Assembly (NCBI GenBank): GCA_018432935.1
Contig: JAHDSF010000036.1
Location: forward strand, 1-48,727
Direction of reading: 5' to 3'
Length of the DNA stretch: 48,727 nt
Source: Rhodospirillales bacterium
GTDB lineage: Bacteria > Pseudomonadota > Alphaproteobacteria > Rhodospirillales > Shumkoniaceae
Made by a program: the position numbers and the translations under genes. Under the pieces are notes generated by a model. The model was not told the origin of the DNA. It worked only from the letters and a program-made list of their open reading frames with translations, and ran no database searches. Of this stretch, positions 33,891 through 42,592 are shown in pieces (position 1 is the stretch's first letter; each line of letters opens with the position of its first letter).

Positions 33891-35291
33891 GTGAGGTACA
33901 TCAGCACCCGGGGAAAGGCCCCGGTCCTGGCGTTCGACGACGTCCTGTTGTCGGGGCTGGCCCGCGATGGCGGGCTGTACGTCCCGCGCGTGTGCCCGCG
34001 CCTGTCCAAGGCCTACATTCGCAGCCTGCGCAGCCTCTCGTACACCGAGATCGCGGTGCGGGTGATGCATCCCTTCCTGTCGGACCGCATCAGCGAGACC
34101 GACTTCGCCGACATGGCCGCCGATGCGTACGCCCAGTTCGACCACCCGGCGGTGGCGCCGCTGAAGCAGGTCGGTCCCGACCATTGGGTGATGGAGCTGT
34201 TCCACGGCCCGACGCTCTCGTTCAAGGACTATGCCCTGCAGCTGGTGGGGCGGCTGTTCGACCACGTGCTGAAGAAGCGCGGCGAGAAGGTCACCATCGT
34301 CGGCGCCACCTCGGGCGACACCGGCTCGGCGGCGATCGAAGCGTGCCGCGATCGCGAATGCATCGAGATCTTCATCCTGCACCCCAAGGGCCGGGTGTCC
34401 GAGGTGCAGCGGCGACAGATGACCACGGTGATGTCGCGCAATGTCCACAACATCGCCGTCGAGGGCACCTTCGACGACTGCCAGGACCTGGTGAAGGGGA
34501 TGTTCAACGACATCCCGTTCCGCGACCGCTACAACCTCAGCGCCGTCAACTCGATCAACTGGGCCCGCATCATGGCCCAGGTCGCCTACTACTTCGCAGC
34601 CGGGGTGCGGGTCGGCGCCCCGTACCAGTCGCTCGAATTCGCGGTGCCGACCGGGAACTTCGGCAACGTCTATTCGGGCTACGTGGCGCGCAAGATGGGG
34701 CTGCCAATCCGCCAGTTCATCGTCGCCTCCAACACCAACGACATCCTGACCCGCTTCTTCGACACCGGCACCATGCGCAAGACCGAGGTGGTGCCGACGC
34801 TCTCGCCCAGCATGGACATCCAGATCTCCAGCAATTTCGAGCGCCTGCTGTTCGACTACTCCGGCCGCAACGGCCGCCGCCTGACCGAGACGATGGAGAC
34901 CTTCCGCACCAGCGGCGAGTTCACCGTCAATACCGGCCGGTGGCGCCGCATGCGCCGCCTGTTCACCGGCGAGCACCTTGACGACGCCGCGACCAAGGCG
35001 GCGATCCGCCGCTTCTACCAGGCCACCGGCGAGATGTTCGATCCGCACAGCGTGATCGGCGTCGCCGCCGGCGCCGCGTTGCACGAGCCCGGTCCGGCGC
35101 TGATCTCCCTGGCGACCGCCCACCCGGCGAAGTTCCCGGACGCGGTCCGCGAGGCGACCGGGGTGCGGCCAGCGCTGCCGCCGCGGCTGGCCGACCTGTT
35201 GGAGCGTCCGGAGCGCTGCACGGTGCTGCCGGCCCGGATCGACAAGATCAAGGACTTCATCCACGACAGCCTGCTGGAGCACGCCGCTTGA
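33891..35291 (+). CDS. thrC: Threonine synthase
   Basis: This 466-residue PLP enzyme converts O-phosphohomoserine to threonine. The N-terminus YISTRGKAPVLAFDDVLLSGLARDGGLYVP is diagnostic. The PLP lysine is Lys112 in GPTLSFKDYALQ, and the phosphate loop follows as GATSGDTGSAA. The GTG at 33891 is chosen over the ATG at 33858: it gives the normal family N-terminus and is preceded by GTGGAG. Its stop overlaps the TTG start of the M16 protease, an arrangement seen in other alphaproteobacteria. Confidence 0.96.
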   Translation: MRYISTRGKAPVLAFDDVLLSGLARDGGLYVPRVCPRLSKAYIRSLRSLSYTEIAVRVMHPFLSDRISETDFADMAADAYAQFDHPAVAPLKQVGPDHWVMELFHGPTLSFKDYALQLVGRLFDHVLKKRGEKVTIVGATSGDTGSAAIEACRDRECIEIFILHPKGRVSEVQRRQMTTVMSRNVHNIAVEGTFDDCQDLVKGMFNDIPFRDRYNLSAVNSINWARIMAQVAYYFAAGVRVGAPYQSLEFAVPTGNFGNVYSGYVARKMGLPIRQFIVASNTNDILTRFFDTGTMRKTEVVPTLSPSMDIQISSNFERLLFDYSGRNGRRLTETMETFRTSGEFTVNTGRWRRMRRLFTGEHLDDAATKAAIRRFYQATGEMFDPHSVIGVAAGAALHEPGPALISLATAHPAKFPDAVREATGVRPALPPRLADLLERPERCTVLPARIDKIKDFIHDSLLEHAA

Positions 35292-36550
35292 GCATTCGGG
35301 TCACGACGCTGGCCAACGGCCTGCGTGTCGTCAGCGACTACATGGAGACCGTCGAGACGGTTTCGGTCGGCACGTGGGTAGGCGTCGGGGCGCGGCACGA
35401 ACGGCCCGAGATCAACGGCGTCTCCCATTTCATCGAGCACATGGCCTTCAAGGGGACGCGGCGTCGCTGCGCCCGCGACATCGCCGAGGAGATCGAGGCG
35501 GTCGGCGGCCATCTCAACGCCTACACCTCGCGCGAGCACACCGCCTACTACGCCAAGGTGCTGAAGGAGGACCTGGCGCTCGCCCTCGACATCGTCGCCG
35601 ACATCGTCCAGAACCCGACCATGGATCCCGAGGAACTGGCCCGCGAACGCGCCGTCATCATCCAGGAAATCCACCAGGCGAACGATACGCCGGACGACAT
35701 CATCTACGACCGCTTCCAGGAGACTGCGTTCCCCGACCAGGCGCTGGGCCGGCCGGTGCTGGGCCTGGCCGACGCCATCCGCGACATGCCGCGCGAGACG
35801 CTGTTCGACTACATGCGGCGCCACTACGCCGCACCGCGCATGGTCCTGGCAGCGGCCGGGCGGGTCGACCACGACCGGCTGGTTGCGCTGGCCGAGCAGG
35901 CGTTCGGCAGCCTGCCCCGCGATGCCGGTCCGGCCGGCGAGCCCGCCCGCTACGTCGGCGGCGAATACCGCGAGGAGCGGGACCTCGAGCAGGTGCAGAT
36001 CATCCTCGGCTTCCCCGGCCTGCGCTACGAGGACGAGGACTTCTACGCCGCCTCGGTGTTCGGCACCCTGTTCGGCGGCGGCATGTCGTCGCGCCTGTTC
36101 CAGGAGATCCGCGAGAAGCGTGGCCTGGTCTACGCCATCCATGCCTACGTCTCGTGCTACACCGACGCCGGCCTGTTCGGCATCTACGCCGGTACCGGCG
36201 AGGACGAGGCGGCCGAGCTGGTGCCGCTGATCTGCGACGAGCTGCTCAAGGTGCTGGACGACGTCACCGAGGACGAGGTCGCCCGCGCCCGCGCCCAGCT
36301 CAAGGCGAGCGTCCTGATGGGCCTCGAAAGCACCTCCGGCCGCTGCGAGCAGGTGGCGCGCCAGCTTCTCGTGTTCGGCCGGCCGATCCCGATCGCCGAG
36401 GTGGTTTCGCGGGTCGAGGCGGTCGACCTTGCGGCGGTGCGACGGGTCAGCCGGGCGATGGCCTCCGGCAAGCCGACCATGGCCTCTCTCGGCCCCCTCG
36501 CCCAGGTGCCCTCGCTGGAGAGCGTCCAAGCCCGCCTGAGCCGGGGCTGA
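35288..36550 (+). CDS. M16-family zinc peptidase, mitochondrial-processing-peptidase-like
   Basis: This 420-residue protein has the inverted zinc motif HFIEH (His47, Glu50, His51) and the third ligand Glu127 exactly 76 residues after His51, as in active M16B subunits. The second half includes the GGGMSSRLFQEIREKRGLVYAIHA signature. Alphaproteobacterial members are the closest bacterial relatives of the mitochondrial processing peptidase beta subunit. It starts with TTG overlapping the thrC stop, so translation probably depends on thrC. There is no signal peptide, so it acts in the cytoplasm. Confidence 0.94.
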   Translation: MSIRVTTLANGLRVVSDYMETVETVSVGTWVGVGARHERPEINGVSHFIEHMAFKGTRRRCARDIAEEIEAVGGHLNAYTSREHTAYYAKVLKEDLALALDIVADIVQNPTMDPEELARERAVIIQEIHQANDTPDDIIYDRFQETAFPDQALGRPVLGLADAIRDMPRETLFDYMRRHYAAPRMVLAAAGRVDHDRLVALAEQAFGSLPRDAGPAGEPARYVGGEYREERDLEQVQIILGFPGLRYEDEDFYAASVFGTLFGGGMSSRLFQEIREKRGLVYAIHAYVSCYTDAGLFGIYAGTGEDEAAELVPLICDELLKVLDDVTEDEVARARAQLKASVLMGLESTSGRCEQVARQLLVFGRPIPIAEVVSRVEAVDLAAVRRVSRAMASGKPTMASLGPLAQVPSLESVQARLSRG

Positions 36551-36564
36551 CGGACACCCCCCGT

Positions 36565-36581
36565 CTCCCCTTGAAGGGGAG
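36565..36581. repeat. Short palindrome, CTCCCCTT-G-AAGGGGAG
   Basis: A perfect 8-bp inverted repeat with a one-base centre lies between the M16 stop and the SAF-domain gene. Sequences of this kind recur between genes in many alphaproteobacteria. With one central base it cannot form a normal hairpin loop without opening two pairs. Confidence 0.45.
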
Positions 36582-36599
36582 TGAAGTGGAGAATGGATC

Positions 36600-36920
36600 A
36601 TGCCTGACTCGACCGACCGTCGCGTCCTCGTGCTGTCGCCGGAAGACAACGTGTGTGTCGCCTGCACGTTCCTGAAGCAGGGGGATACGGTGACCATCGA
36701 CGGCGTCGCCGCAACCCTGCAGAGCGACATCCCGATCGGCCACAAGCTGGCCCGCAAGAACCTGGCGGCGGGCGACAAGGTGATGAAGTGGGGGGCCCCG
36801 ATCGGCTCGATGACCGCCGCCGTGCCGGTTGGCGGCCACGTCCACGTACACAACATGAAGAGCGACTACATCCCCACCTACACCTACGACAAGGGCTTCA
36901 TCGGCGAGGGCGCACCATGA
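36600..36920 (+). CDS. UxaA-family dehydratase, small SAF-domain subunit
   Basis: This 106-residue protein is a SAF domain: DNVCVACTFLKQGDTVTI, then IPIGHKLARKNLAAGDKVMKWGAPIG, ending in a VPVGGHVHVHNMKS segment. In altronate and galactarate dehydratases this is the N-terminal part; in sulfolactate sulfo-lyase it is a separate subunit, as here. It pairs with the next gene (ATGA overlap). The ATG follows GTGGAG. Confidence 0.9.
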   Translation: MPDSTDRRVLVLSPEDNVCVACTFLKQGDTVTIDGVAATLQSDIPIGHKLARKNLAAGDKVMKWGAPIGSMTAAVPVGGHVHVHNMKSDYIPTYTYDKGFIGEGAP

Positions 36921-38110
36921 AGGGCTATCTGAGATCCGACGGCCGCAAGGGCATCCGCAACGTCATCCTGGTCGCCTATCTGGTCGAGTGCGCCCACCAC
37001 GTCGCACGCGAGATCCAGACCCCATTCCGCGACAAGGGCGTCCATCTGATCGGCTTCCCCGGATGCTTTCCGAACGCCTACGCCGACAAGATCATGCGCC
37101 GCCTGGTCACCCATCCCAACGTGGCCGGCGTGCTCCTGATCTCGCTCGGTTGCGAGAGCTTCGACCGTGCCGGGCTGAACAAGCACATCGCCCAGTCGGG
37201 CCGGCCGGTGAAGACGCTGGTGATCCAGAACGACGGCGGCACCCGGCGCACCGTCGCCGAGGGACGCGCCTGGATCGAGCAGGCGCTGGCCGAGGCCGCC
37301 AGGGTGCCGCGGGTCGAGATGAGCGTCGACGAGCTGGTCGTCGGAACCGTGTGCGGCGGCTCCGACGGCACCTCGGGGATGACCGGCAACCCGGCGGTGG
37401 GCCGCGCCTTCGACCTGCTGACCGCCGAGGGCGCCACCTGCATCTTCGAGGAGACCGGCGAGCTGATCGGCTGCGAGCACCACATGGCGGCGCGCGCGGC
37501 GACCCTCGAGCTGGGGCGCGAGATCCTCGCCTCGGTGGCCAAGGCGGCGCACCACTACGCCACCCTCGGGCACGGCAGCTTCGCCCCCGGCAACGCCGAG
37601 GGCGGCCTGACCACCATCGAGGAAAAGTCGATGGGCGCCTATGCCAAGAGCGGCGCCTCGAAGATCGTCGGCCTGATCAAGCCGGGCGACGTACCGCCGA
37701 CCGGCGGCCTCTACCTGCTCGACGTGGTGCCCGACGGCGACGTCCGCTGGGGCTTCGCCAACATCTCGGACAATGCCGAGATCGTCGAGCTGATCGCCTG
37801 CGGCAGCCACCTCACCCTGTTCACCACCGGGCGCGGCTCGGTGGTGGGATCGGCGATCTCGCCGGTGATCAAGGTGTGCAACAACCCCGATACCTACCGC
37901 CGCCTGGCCGAGGACATGGACGTCAACGCCGGCCGCATCCTCGAGGGCCACGCGACCCTCGACGAGGTCGGCCGCGAGATCCGCGATCTCGTGGTCAAGG
38001 TGGCGGAAGGCCGGCCGACCGCGTCGGAAGCGCTCGGCCATCAGGAGTTCATCCTCGGCTACAAAAGCTTCGAGCCGATCGGCCCCTCCTGCCTGCCGGC
38101 GGTGGCGTAG
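36917..38110 (+). CDS. UxaA-family dehydratase/lyase, large subunit
   Basis: This 397-residue protein is the catalytic part of a UxaA/GarD/SuyB-type enzyme: GYLRSDGRKGIRNVILVAYLVEC at the start, then FPGCFPN, SLGCESF, VCGGSDGTSGMTGNPAVGRAFD and FEETGELIGCEHH. Conserved cysteines and histidines hold iron in this family. Reactions known are dehydration of sugar acids (altronate, galactarate) or sulfite release from sulfolactate. No sugar-acid transporter or regulator is nearby, so the substrate cannot be named. It is convergent with grpE across the hairpin at 38130-38182. Confidence 0.88.
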   Translation: MKGYLRSDGRKGIRNVILVAYLVECAHHVAREIQTPFRDKGVHLIGFPGCFPNAYADKIMRRLVTHPNVAGVLLISLGCESFDRAGLNKHIAQSGRPVKTLVIQNDGGTRRTVAEGRAWIEQALAEAARVPRVEMSVDELVVGTVCGGSDGTSGMTGNPAVGRAFDLLTAEGATCIFEETGELIGCEHHMAARAATLELGREILASVAKAAHHYATLGHGSFAPGNAEGGLTTIEEKSMGAYAKSGASKIVGLIKPGDVPPTGGLYLLDVVPDGDVRWGFANISDNAEIVELIACGSHLTLFTTGRGSVVGSAISPVIKVCNNPDTYRRLAEDMDVNAGRILEGHATLDEVGREIRDLVVKVAEGRPTASEALGHQEFILGYKSFEPIGPSCLPAVA

Positions 38111-38129
38111 GGGAAGGGAAAAAGGGTCC

Positions 38130-38182
38130 AGAAAAGGGGTCGGAGTCATTTTTCCTCGAAAAATGACTCCGACCCCTTTTCT
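38130..38182. repeat. REP-like palindromic element, copy 3 (bidirectional hairpin)
   Basis: The 24-base arms 38130-38153 and 38159-38182 are perfect inverse complements with loop CCTCG. The core GGGGTCGGAGTC differs from GGGGTCAGAGTC in copies 1 and 2 at one base, and the opposite arm carries the matching change, so pairing is kept. It lies between the stops of two convergent genes. With AAAA and TTTT at the bases of the stem it could terminate transcription from both sides. Confidence 0.85.
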
Positions 38183-38185
38183 CTC

Positions 38186-38854
38186 CTAGAGTTCCTCGTC
38201 GAGCTTGCCGCCCGGCGGCTCGGCGTGGCCGTAGGCGTCGGCGGCCTTGGGATTCGCGTCAGGGTGGGGTTCGGAGGCCGGCGGAGCGTCGGCCTTGGGG
38301 CCGCCCTTGGCGACGCCGACCTTGGCCGGGCGCAGCAGGCGGTCGCCGATGGTGTAGCCCGGCTCCATCACGTGGATGACGGTGCCGGCCGGCTTGCTGG
38401 CGTCCTCGATCTCGAACATCGCCTCGTGGAAGTTGTGGTCGAAGCGCTTGCCCATCGCCTCGACCCGCTTGACCTCGAAGCGTTCGAACACGTTCAGCAT
38501 CTCGCGCTCGGTCATCTCGACGCCGGCGCACAGCGCCTCGAGTTTCTCGTCCTTGGCACGCGCCTCGGCGTCGACCGTCGCCAGCGCCCGGTTCAGGTTG
38601 TCGGCGACCCCCACCACCTCGCGGGCGAAGCCGGCGATCGCGTACCGCGAGGCATCGATACGCTGCCGCTCGCTGCGGCGGCGCACGTTCTCGGCCTCGG
38701 CCAGAGCCCGCAGCAGCTTGTCCTTGAGGTCGGCGACTTCGGCCTCCAGCGCGGCGATGCGCTCCTCCGGACTCCGCTGCGTCTCGGCGGCCTGCGCCTC
38801 GGCGTCGGTGTTTGCGGCTTCCCCTTCGATCTTTTCGGCTCGTTCTTCTGCCAT
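38186..38854 (-). CDS. grpE: Nucleotide exchange factor GrpE
   Basis: This 222-residue cytoplasmic co-chaperone releases ADP from DnaK. It has the long helical N-terminus (ERIAALEAEVADLKDKLLRALAEAENVRRRSERQ) and the beta-domain signature HEAMFEIEDASKPAGTVIHVMEPGYTIGDRLLRPAKVGVAKG. The C-terminal 35 residues are an Asp/Pro/Gly-rich tail. It is preceded by hrcA, 33 bases upstream. No dnaK or dnaJ follows in the window, which is common in alphaproteobacteria. Confidence 0.96.
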   Translation of the reverse strand: MAEERAEKIEGEAANTDAEAQAAETQRSPEERIAALEAEVADLKDKLLRALAEAENVRRRSERQRIDASRYAIAGFAREVVGVADNLNRALATVDAEARAKDEKLEALCAGVEMTEREMLNVFERFEVKRVEAMGKRFDHNFHEAMFEIEDASKPAGTVIHVMEPGYTIGDRLLRPAKVGVAKGGPKADAPPASEPHPDANPKAADAYGHAEPPGGKLDEEL

Positions 38855-38887
38855 CTCGTCCCTTCGTCTTTCGCTACGGTGCCGGAA

Positions 38888-39922
38888 TCAGCCGATCAGA
38901 CGGCCGATCAGACCGGCTGTATAGTCGACCATCGGAATGATGCGCGAGTAGTTCATGCGCTTGGGTCCGATGACCCCGATGGCGCCGACGATCTTCTGCT
39001 GCGCATTGCGGTAGGGCCCAACGATCAGCGAGCACCCCGCCATGTCGAACAGCTTGTTGTCGGCACCGATGAAGATCTGCACCCCCTCGCCGCGCTCGGT
39101 CAGCGACAGGAGCCGCAGCATGGTCTCCTTGGTCTCGAGCGCGGCGAACAGCTTGCGGATACGCTCGAGCTCGACGATCGCGGTCACGTCCTCCAACAGA
39201 TGGGCCTGACCGCGGACGATGAGAACGCCGCCCAGCGAGTCGTCCGAGCGCGTCGCCAGGCCGGCCTCGACCACCTTCCGGGTCAGGGTGTCGAGCTCGG
39301 CGCGGTGCTCCTCCAGCTCCTTCAGCACCGTCTCGCGGGTCTCGCCGAGGGTACGGCCGAACAGCCGCGTCGCCAGATAATTGCTGGCTTCGAGCAGGCT
39401 CGACGGTCCGATCCCGGGCGGCACCTCGATGACGCGGTTCTCCACCACGCCGTTCTCCGCGACCAGGATGACCAGGGCGCGACCGGGGCTCAACCCCACG
39501 ATCTCGATGTGACGCAACGCCTGCTCGGTCTTCGGCGCCAGCACCAAGCCGGCGCAGTGGGCGAGCCCGGACAGCGCGGTGGTCGCCTGCTCCAGCACCT
39601 CCTGGAAGCTGCGGCCGGCGGCAGAGCAGCGCCCTTCGATGCTGGCCCGTTCCTCCTCGGTGAGGTCGCCCACCTCGAGCAGGCCGTCGACGAACATGCG
39701 CAGCCCGGCCTCGGTCGGCAGGCGGCCGGCGGAGGTGTGCGGCGCGAACAGCAGCCCCATCTCTTCGAGATCGGCCATGACGTTGCGGATGGTGGCCGGC
39801 GACAGGCTGAGCTGCATCTTGCGCGACAGCGTGCGCGAGCCGACCGGTTCGCCCGTCTCGACGTAGGCGTCGACGACGAGACGGAGAATTTCCCGCGATC
39901 GGTCGTTGAGCTCGTTGATCAT
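38888..39922 (-). CDS. hrcA: Heat-inducible transcription repressor HrcA
   Basis: This 344-residue repressor has an N-terminal winged helix ([32 protein letters not shown]), the following [17 protein letters not shown] signature, and a C-terminal domain ending [18 protein letters not shown]. HrcA binds CIRCE elements in front of groESL and sometimes dnaK. I find no CIRCE-like GAGTGCTAA in the 164 bases upstream, so this operon is not obviously autoregulated. It is divergent from rph, as in many alphaproteobacteria. Confidence 0.97.
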   Translation of the reverse strand: MINELNDRSREILRLVVDAYVETGEPVGSRTLSRKMQLSLSPATIRNVMADLEEMGLLFAPHTSAGRLPTEAGLRMFVDGLLEVGDLTEEERASIEGRCSAAGRSFQEVLEQATTALSGLAHCAGLVLAPKTEQALRHIEIVGLSPGRALVILVAENGVVENRVIEVPPGIGPSSLLEASNYLATRLFGRTLGETRETVLKELEEHRAELDTLTRKVVEAGLATRSDDSLGGVLIVRGQAHLLEDVTAIVELERIRKLFAALETKETMLRLLSLTERGEGVQIFIGADNKLFDMAGCSLIVGPYRNAQQKIVGAIGVIGPKRMNYSRIIPMVDYTAGLIGRLIG

Positions 39923-39976
39923 ACCCGCAATCCGCCGTACTCAAAGGCGCCCTAAATCTAGGCGGGTCGGAGGACA

Positions 39977-40036
39977 GATGCCAGATGCCACGGACGGATG
40001 CGGGGTCTTTCCTTTCTGGATCTGGCATCCGGCATC
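39977..40036. repeat. Imperfect inverted repeat in the hrcA-rph spacer
   Basis: GATGCCAGATGCCA (39977-39990) matches the complement of TGGCATCCGGCATC (40023-40036) at 13 of 14 positions; the arms are 32 bases apart. Each arm is itself a tandem of two similar 7-mers (GATGCCA). The site covers the divergent promoter region. It could be a regulator site or a decayed repeat. Confidence 0.45.
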
Positions 40037-40086
40037 GGTCGTCTGCTAGCTTCGACCACCCGCCGCCGCCAACAAGAGGATCCCCC

Positions 40087-40809
40087 ATGCGAGTATCCGG
40101 CCGTGCCGCTTCCGAAATGCGTGCCGTCACCCTCGAAACCGGCGTCAACAAGCACGCCGAGGGGTCCTGCCTAGCGAGGTTTGGCGACACCCACGTGCTG
40201 TGCACGGCCACCGTCGAGGAGAAGGTCCCGTTCTGGATGCGCAACTCGGGCCAGGGCTGGATCACCGCCGAGTACGGGATGCTGCCCCGATCGACCGGCA
40301 CCCGCACCGATCGCGAGGCGGCGAAGGGTCGCCAGTCCGGCCGCACCCAGGAGATCCAGCGCCTGATCGGCCGCAGCATGCGCGCGGTCACCGACCTTGC
40401 CAGGATGGGCGAGATGCAAGTTCGCATCGACTGCGACGTCCTGCAGGCGGACGGCGGCACCCGCACCGCCGCGATCACCGGCGCCTACGTCGCCCTCCAT
40501 CAGGCATTCCAGAAGGTGGCCGGCCTGGGACTGCTTGCTGCGGTGCCGCTGACCGACACCGTGGCCGCGGTGTCGTGCGGCATCGTCGGCGGCGAGGTCG
40601 TACTCGACATGGACTACGCCGAGGACTCGACCGCCGAGACCGACGCCAACTTCGTCATCACCGGCAACGGCGGCCTGGTCGAGATCCAGGCGACGGCCGA
40701 GAAGACCCCGTTCGAGGAGGCTCTCTTCCTCGCCCTGCTGGGGGCGGCGCGCGACGGCGTCGGACGGCTGGCCGCGCTGCAGCGCCAGGTGCTCGGGCTG
40801 GAGGCCTGA
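40087..40809 (+). CDS. rph: Ribonuclease PH
   Basis: This 240-residue phosphorolytic exoribonuclease trims the 3' ends of tRNA precursors and other RNAs. Diagnostic parts are [22 protein letters not shown], the [24 protein letters not shown] loop with basic phosphate-binding residues, and [10 protein letters not shown]. The ring-forming RNase PH family normally has about 240 residues. It is followed four bases later by rdgB and then hemW, a standard alphaproteobacterial order. Confidence 0.97.
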   Translation: MRVSGRAASEMRAVTLETGVNKHAEGSCLARFGDTHVLCTATVEEKVPFWMRNSGQGWITAEYGMLPRSTGTRTDREAAKGRQSGRTQEIQRLIGRSMRAVTDLARMGEMQVRIDCDVLQADGGTRTAAITGAYVALHQAFQKVAGLGLLAAVPLTDTVAAVSCGIVGGEVVLDMDYAEDSTAETDANFVITGNGGLVEIQATAEKTPFEEALFLALLGAARDGVGRLAALQRQVLGLEA

Positions 40810-40813
40810 CGCG

Positions 40814-41416
40814 ATGCCCCGGCCGTTCCGCGAACCCAAGCTCGTGATCGCCAGCCACAATGCCGGCAAGGTGCGCGAGATCGCCGAGCTGCTCGCGCCG
40901 TTCGGCACCGACGTCGCTGCCGCCGGCAGCCTCGGCCTGCCCGAGCCGGAGGAGACCGGCGAGACCTTCCTCGACAACGCCCTCATCAAGGCGCGGGCCG
41001 CCGCAACGGGCGCCGGCCTGCCGGCGCTGGCGGACGATTCAGGACTGGCGGTGCACGCGCTCGGCGGCGAACCGGGAGTGCATACGGCCCGGCTGGCCGG
41101 TCCGCAGCGCGATTTCGGGCTGGCGATGCGGACGGTCGAGGAGCGGCTGGCGGGCAAGGCCGACCGCACCGCGCATTTCGTCTGCGCGCTGGCCCTGTGC
41201 TGGCCGGACGGCCACTGCGAAACCTTCGAGGGCACCGTCTACGGCACTCTGGTGTGGCCGCCGCGGGGAGACAACGGTTTCGGCTTCGATCCGATGTTCA
41301 TGGCCGACGGCCACGCCATCACGTTCGGCGAGATGGAACCGGCGGCCAAGCACGCCATCAGCCACCGCGCCAATGCCTTTCGCAAGCTGGTCGCCGCCTG
41401 CTTCGGGCCGGGATGA
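40814..41416 (+). CDS. rdgB: Non-canonical purine NTP pyrophosphatase
   Basis: This 200-residue enzyme cleans the nucleotide pool by hydrolysing dITP, ITP and XTP to monophosphates. It has the SHNAGK motif (14-19), [14 protein letters not shown], and the C-terminal [11 protein letters not shown] plus [10 protein letters not shown] substrate residues. It lies between rph and hemW with gaps of only four and three bases, so the three are likely one operon. Confidence 0.97.
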   Translation: MPRPFREPKLVIASHNAGKVREIAELLAPFGTDVAAAGSLGLPEPEETGETFLDNALIKARAAATGAGLPALADDSGLAVHALGGEPGVHTARLAGPQRDFGLAMRTVEERLAGKADRTAHFVCALALCWPDGHCETFEGTVYGTLVWPPRGDNGFGFDPMFMADGHAITFGEMEPAAKHAISHRANAFRKLVAACFGPG

Positions 41417-41419
41417 CGC

Positions 41420-42574
41420 ATGGACGGCGCCAGCCCGGGTGATCTCGCCGTCTACGTCCACTGGCCGTTCTGCCTGTCGAAGTGCCCGTATTGCGACTTC
41501 AATTCGTACGCCGCCGAAGCCTCGGACCATGCCCGGTGGCGCCAGGCCTATCGCAACGAGCTGGCATGGTTCGCCGGCCGCACGCCGGGCCGCACGGTCG
41601 GCAGCGTGTTCTTCGGCGGCGGCACGCCGTCGCTGATGGAACCGGCGACGGTGGCGGCAGTGCTCGACGCGGTGGCCGGGCACTGGACGCTGGCCGACGA
41701 CGCCGAGATCACGCTGGAGGCCAACCCGACCTCGGTCGAGGCCGGGAAGTTCCTCGACTTCCGCGCCGCCGGCGTCAACCGCGTCTCGATCGGGGTCCAG
41801 AGCCTGGAGGCGCAGGCTCTGAAGTTCCTCGGCCGCCGCCATTCGGCGGACGAGGCGCGCCAGGCGATCGCGCTCGCGGCCCGCACCTTCGATCGCTATT
41901 CGTTCGACCTCATCTACGCCCGCCCCGACCAGACCGCGACCGACTGGCGGCGCGAGCTGACCGGAGCGCTGCCGCTGGCGCGCGGCCACCTGTCGGCCTA
42001 CCAGCTCACCATCGAGCCGGAGACGCGCTTTTTCGAGCGGCGGGTGTCCGAGGCGCCGGACGGCCGCGCCGAAGCGCTGTACGACCTGACACAGGAGCTG
42101 CTCGAAGCCGCCGGGGTGCCGGCCTACGAGGTTTCGAACCACGCCGCCCCGGGCCAGGAGAGCCGGCACAATCTGGTCTACTGGCAGGGCGGGGACTACG
42201 CGGGGGTCGGCCCCGGCGCCCACGGCCGACTGACCGGCGACGACGGCACCGTGCGGGCGGTGAGCCAGCACCGCGCCCCCGAGCGATGGCTGCGGGCCGC
42301 CCTCGGCGACGGCCACGGCAACGAGACCGACGTGCCCTTGGAACCGCGGGAGCGGATCGAGGAGCTGCTGATGATGGGGCTGCGTCTGACGGACGGCGTG
42401 ACGCGCGACGCCTTCGGGCGACGGGCCGGCCTGCCGCTCGCGGCGGCGCTCGACCCGGCGTCGCTGCGGCGCCTGGAGGCCGCCGGTTTCCTGGTCGACG
42501 ATGCCCGCGGCCTGCGCGCCACCCCGGCGGGCCGCAAGCGGCTCAACGCGGTGCTGGCCACCCTGCTGGCGTGA
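41420..42574 (+). CDS. hemW: Radical SAM heme chaperone HemW
   Basis: This 384-residue radical SAM protein has the [4Fe-4S] motif C18-x3-C22-x2-C25 (FCLSKCPYCDF), then VFFGGGTPSL and YSFDLIYARPDQT. The residue after CPYCD is Phe instead of Cys, which separates HemW from true coproporphyrinogen oxidase HemN. HemW is thought to bind and insert heme into respiratory enzymes. The C-terminal winged-helix-like HemN_C domain is present. It is convergent with the PBP activator gene. Confidence 0.94.
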   Translation: MDGASPGDLAVYVHWPFCLSKCPYCDFNSYAAEASDHARWRQAYRNELAWFAGRTPGRTVGSVFFGGGTPSLMEPATVAAVLDAVAGHWTLADDAEITLEANPTSVEAGKFLDFRAAGVNRVSIGVQSLEAQALKFLGRRHSADEARQAIALAARTFDRYSFDLIYARPDQTATDWRRELTGALPLARGHLSAYQLTIEPETRFFERRVSEAPDGRAEALYDLTQELLEAAGVPAYEVSNHAAPGQESRHNLVYWQGGDYAGVGPGAHGRLTGDDGTVRAVSQHRAPERWLRAALGDGHGNETDVPLEPRERIEELLMMGLRLTDGVTRDAFGRRAGLPLAAALDPASLRRLEAAGFLVDDARGLRATPAGRKRLNAVLATLLA

Positions 42575-42592
42575 TGCGGCGCCGGCCCGGCC

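Noticed and set aside
39923-40086. Search for a CIRCE element before hrcA
   Set aside because: No TTAGCACTC or GAGTGCTAA-like pair was found on either strand.
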